From Bacteroidetes bacterium UBA6661 (GTDB taxonomy: Bacteria > Bacteroidota > Bacteroidia > AKYH767-A > OLB10), in the NCBI GenBank assembly GCA_002455375.1, contig DKKR01000071.1, forward strand, positions 5,820 through 14,777: a stretch of 8,958 nucleotides of DNA, read 5' to 3'. The notes below the pieces were generated by a model. The model did not search any database and was not told where the DNA came from. It was given only the letters and a program-made list of their open reading frames with translations. Shown here one piece after another: positions 6,283 to 8,958 of the stretch (within the stretch, counting starts at the first letter, position 1; each line of letters starts with the position of its first letter). The translations under genes and the position numbers were made by a program.

Positions 6283-7686
6283 ATGGAAAATTTTGATGTG
6301 GCAGTAATTGGCTCCGGTCCCGGTGGCTATGTAGCTGCAATTCGTTGTGCGCAACTTGGCTTTAAAACTGTAATCATAGAAAAGTATAATACACTTGGCG
6401 GCACATGCCTTAATGTTGGCTGTATTCCTTCAAAAGCATTGCTCGATTCTTCTGAACATTATTTTAATGCGGTAAATAAATTCGGTGAGCATGGTATAAA
6501 AGTCAAAGATATTAAAGCTGATATGGAGCAGATGATTAAGCGCAAGGCTCAGGTTGTGAAACAAACTTGCGATGGCATTAGCTTTCTGATGAAGAAAAAT
6601 AAAATTACAGTAATGACAGGTCATGCTACTTTTGTTGATGCAAAACAATTGGATGTTGTTGATGCCAGTGGTAAGTCAAACAGAATAGGTGCAACTAATT
6701 TTATAATTGCAACAGGATCAAAACCATCATCACTGCCCGGAATTGAAATTGACAAGAAGCGTATCATCACATCAACAGAGGCATTAGAGCTGAAAACTAT
6801 TCCCAATCATTTGGTGGTTATTGGCGGTGGGGTTATTGGTCTTGAGTTGGGATCGGTTTATGCACGATTGGGAGCAAAGGTTACTGTTATTGAATATATG
6901 AATGCTATTATTCCAACAATGGATCGTGCATTGGGAAAAGAATTGCAGAAAGTTTTGAGTAAGGAAGGATTTACCTTCTTACTTGGTCATAAAGTGCAAT
7001 CTGTAAAATCATCAGCCAAACAAGTTGAAGTGGTTGCAGAAAGCAGCAATGGCGAAAAGGTTAACATTACCGGAGATTATTGTTTGGTATCTGTTGGCCG
7101 GAAGCCATACACAGAAAATTTGGGTCTTGATAAAGCAGGCGTTGCAGTTGATGAGAGAGGCAGAATTGTTACGGATGAAAAATTACAAACCAACGTATCT
7201 GGCATTTACGCCATTGGCGATGTAATTAAAGGAGCAATGCTTGCACATAAAGCCGAAGAAGAAGGCGTGTTTGTGGCAGAACAGCTGGCAGGTCAGCAGC
7301 CACATATCAATTACAGACTTATTCCCGGGGTGGTTTACACATGGCCTGAGGTTGCATCCGTTGGTTATACTGAAGAAGAACTTAAAGAATCAGGAACAAA
7401 ATATAAAACAGGAAACTTTCCATTCAAAGCCAGTGGCAGAGCCAGAGCAAGCATGGATACCGATGGTTTTGTGAAGGTGTTGGCAGATAGTGATACTGAT
7501 GAAATTCTTGGTGTACATATTATTGGTCCTCGTGCAGCAGACATGATTGCAGAAGCTGTGGTAGCAATGGAATATCGTGCATCAGCAGAAGATATAGCAA
7601 GAATTTGTCATGCACACCCAACATTTACAGAAAGTTTTAAAGAAGCCTGTCTTGCAGCCACTGCAAACAGAGCCATACACATCTGA
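6283..7686 (+). CDS. lpdA: Dihydrolipoyl dehydrogenase (E3)
   Basis: This flavoprotein reoxidises dihydrolipoamide of 2-oxoacid dehydrogenase complexes and the glycine cleavage system, passing electrons to NAD+. At 467 residues it has normal length and all hallmarks: the FAD-binding GSGPGG (10-15), the redox disulfide Cys42/Cys47 in GGTCLNVGCIPSK, and ATGSKP (143-148). The NAD-binding GGGVIG (181-186) has Glu204 after the second strand, favouring NAD over NADP. The second FAD motif is IGDV (311-314), and the C-terminal dimer-interface pair is His445/Glu450 in HAHPTFTE. No E1, E2 or gcv genes are in the window, so this is a stand-alone E3 that may serve several complexes. It follows lnt by 38 nt. 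A -7-like GAATTTTG (6255-6262, one mismatch) lies 21 nt before the ATG, but no -33 TTG is seen, so read-through from lnt is as likely. Confidence 0.97.
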   Translation: MENFDVAVIGSGPGGYVAAIRCAQLGFKTVIIEKYNTLGGTCLNVGCIPSKALLDSSEHYFNAVNKFGEHGIKVKDIKADMEQMIKRKAQVVKQTCDGISFLMKKNKITVMTGHATFVDAKQLDVVDASGKSNRIGATNFIIATGSKPSSLPGIEIDKKRIITSTEALELKTIPNHLVVIGGGVIGLELGSVYARLGAKVTVIEYMNAIIPTMDRALGKELQKVLSKEGFTFLLGHKVQSVKSSAKQVEVVAESSNGEKVNITGDYCLVSVGRKPYTENLGLDKAGVAVDERGRIVTDEKLQTNVSGIYAIGDVIKGAMLAHKAEEEGVFVAEQLAGQQPHINYRLIPGVVYTWPEVASVGYTEEELKESGTKYKTGNFPFKASGRARASMDTDGFVKVLADSDTDEILGVHIIGPRAADMIAEAVVAMEYRASAEDIARICHAHPTFTESFKEACLAATANRAIHI

Positions 7687-7715
7687 TTAAACACAAATCC
7701 CCTAACACATAATTT

Positions 7716-8282
7716 ATGAATATTCAGATAAAAGAAATTGTCACCGTTTCAATGATTTTGTTTTCGGTGATAGACATCATTGGCTCTGTACCGGTAATAA
7801 TAGGTATCAGAAAAAGTGTAGGAAGCATTCACCCCGAAAAAACATCGTTGGTGGCATTGATGATTATGATAGTTTTTCTCTTTGTAGGAGAAAATATTCT
7901 TTCATTGATTGGGCTTGATGTTTCATCATTTGCGATTGCAGGTTCATTCATTCTTTTTTTTCTTGCTCTGGAAATGATTCTTGGTGTAAAGCTTTATAAA
8001 GATGAAATGCCGGCATCGGCAAGTATTGTTCCGATTGCATTTCCACTCATTGCAGGTAGTGGCACCATGACTACATTACTATCTTTACGCAGTCAGTATG
8101 ATATGCTAACTATCATTATTGGCGTGTTGCTAAATATGATTTGGGTATATCTCTGTCTGAAAAATCTTGGATTTATTGAAAGACTACTTGGTCCAACAGG
8201 TATAGCCATCGTCAGAAAAGTTTTCGGTTTTATTTTATTAGCTATTGCTGTAAAACTTTTCAGAAGTAATCTCGGAATTTAA
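7716..8282 (+). CDS. MarC family integral membrane protein
   Basis: A small (188-residue) inner-membrane protein with about six hydrophobic segments: roughly 8-31, 43-67, 70-91, 102-124, 130-150 and 162-182. The pattern fits the MarC/SNARE-associated-free family (UPF0056). It has the early GSVPVIIG (23-30) in helix 1 and the duplicated-looking IAFPLIAGSGTMTT (107-120), the family's P-L-x-x-GPG-type motif with Ser instead of Pro. The family was once linked to multiple antibiotic resistance, but that was not supported for E. coli MarC. One archaeal relative is reported to transport neutral amino acids. The function here is therefore unknown. It starts 29 nt after lpdA without a recognisable promoter and ends 4 nt before rnhA, so it is probably co-transcribed with both. 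Confidence 0.9.
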   Translation: MNIQIKEIVTVSMILFSVIDIIGSVPVIIGIRKSVGSIHPEKTSLVALMIMIVFLFVGENILSLIGLDVSSFAIAGSFILFFLALEMILGVKLYKDEMPASASIVPIAFPLIAGSGTMTTLLSLRSQYDMLTIIIGVLLNMIWVYLCLKNLGFIERLLGPTGIAIVRKVFGFILLAIAVKLFRSNLGI

Positions 8283-8286
8283 ACTC

Positions 8287-8913
8287 ATGGCTAAAAAAAA
8301 ATTCTATGTAGTTTGGAAAGGAGTAATGCCTGGTGTATATCACTCATGGGATGATTGTAAGAGGCAGATAGATGGTTATGCAGGAGCATTGTATAAAAGT
8401 TTTGAATCAGAAAATGCTGCTCTTACAGCATTCCAAAAGGGATTGTCAGGTTTTCAGAAAAAAGGTGAAGCTCATCCTTTGATTCATGTAGAAAAAACAG
8501 CATCAAAACCAATAAAAGAAAGTATTGCAGTTGATGGTGCATGGAATACTAAAACGTTGGAAAGTGAGTACAGAGGTGTAGAGGTAAAAACCGGAAAACA
8601 ACTTTTTCTTAAAGGTCCTTATGCTGATGGTACTAACAACATCATGGAGTTTTTAGCTCTTGTTCATGCATTGGCTTATTGTAAACGTCATCAGATTAAT
8701 TTACCCATTTATTCCGATAGCATGACAGCTTTGAAATGGGTAAGGACGAAAAAAGCAAATACTAAATTGGCTTCAACGGGTCGAAATGACGAATTGTTTG
8801 AATTAATTGTCCGTGCAGAAGAGTGGTTGAAGAATAATTCTTATGCTAACAAACTGCTTAAGTGGGAAACGCAAATTTGGGGTGAAAATCCTGCAGATTT
8901 CGGGCGCAAGTAA
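8287..8913 (+). CDS. rnhA: Ribonuclease HI with N-terminal viroplasmin-like domain
   Basis: The 208-residue protein has two domains. Residues 4-50 (KKFYVVWKGVMPGVYHSWDDCKRQIDGYAGALYKSF region) form the viroplasmin/RNase H N-terminal domain, which binds RNA/DNA hybrid or dsRNA in eukaryotic RNase H1. Residues about 77-208 are the RNase H fold that cuts the RNA strand of hybrids, for example R-loops and Okazaki primers. The catalytic acidic set is Asp83 (AVDGAWN), Glu121 (NIMEFLAL), Asp144 (YSDSMTA) and Asp204 in the terminal PADFGRK. The linker (51-76) is Lys-rich. This architecture is common in Bacteroidota and is not a sign of viral origin. The start ATG lies 4 nt after the MarC stop, so translation is probably coupled. 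Nothing recognisable follows in 8914-8958, which is A/T-rich without a clear hairpin. Confidence 0.94.
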   Translation: MAKKKFYVVWKGVMPGVYHSWDDCKRQIDGYAGALYKSFESENAALTAFQKGLSGFQKKGEAHPLIHVEKTASKPIKESIAVDGAWNTKTLESEYRGVEVKTGKQLFLKGPYADGTNNIMEFLALVHALAYCKRHQINLPIYSDSMTALKWVRTKKANTKLASTGRNDELFELIVRAEEWLKNNSYANKLLKWETQIWGENPADFGRK

Positions 8914-8958
8914 TTGAAAATTGATACTTTTTATTTTTTTTCGTTTAAATTTTTACAG

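Noticed and set aside
7716..8282. MarC-family gene as an antibiotic-resistance determinant
   Set aside because: The resistance link of the family has not held up for E. coli MarC, and nothing in the context suggests resistance.
8287..8913. Viroplasmin domain as a sign of a viral or retro-element origin
   Set aside because: No reverse transcriptase, integrase or repeats are nearby, the full RNase HI catalytic set is present, and this fusion is a standard housekeeping form in Bacteroidota.

Overview
The window reads as an ordinary stretch of a low-GC Bacteroidota chromosome. Four things point there. One gene ends in a type IX secretion (Por) C-terminal sorting domain. Promoters have the phylum's -33 TTG / -7 TAnnTTTG form. 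Genes start behind short A/T-rich leaders without Shine-Dalgarno motifs. The RNase HI carries an N-terminal viroplasmin-like domain. A genus cannot be named from the sequence alone.

Left part (1-4491) is all on the minus strand, so it is transcribed right to left. In transcription order: gmhA (sedoheptulose-7-phosphate isomerase, LPS core heptose) overlaps a Crp/Fnr-type regulator by 17 nt. After a 113-bp gap with its own promoter and a candidate operator come a pirin and a YceI-family protein, closed by a clear rho-independent terminator (1855-1891). A new promoter (1717-1747) then serves a secreted alpha/beta-hydrolase with a T9SS tail. An acyl-CoA thioesterase follows 2 nt later and may be coupled to a further gene that runs off the left edge.

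Right part (4664-8913) is on the plus strand: lnt (apolipoprotein N-acyltransferase), lpdA (dihydrolipoyl dehydrogenase), a MarC-family membrane protein, and rnhA (viroplasmin-RNase HI). Gaps are 38, 29 and 4 nt, so much of this may be co-transcribed. The 172 bp between gmhA and lnt is a divergent promoter region.

Functionally, the divergent pair gmhA/lnt both serve the outer membrane (LPS core and lipoprotein maturation). The regulator-pirin-YceI block looks like a small regulated unit, possibly stress or redox linked (inference). The rest is housekeeping or general metabolism. I saw no RNA genes, CRISPR arrays, insertion sequences, phage genes or defence systems. The most interesting signals are regulatory: an 18-bp perfect-arm inverted repeat (ACTTAA-N6-TTAAGT) about 63 bp upstream of the predicted pirin start site, and a degenerate copy over the gmhA-regulator promoter. 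I found no convincing evidence of a novel multi-gene system.
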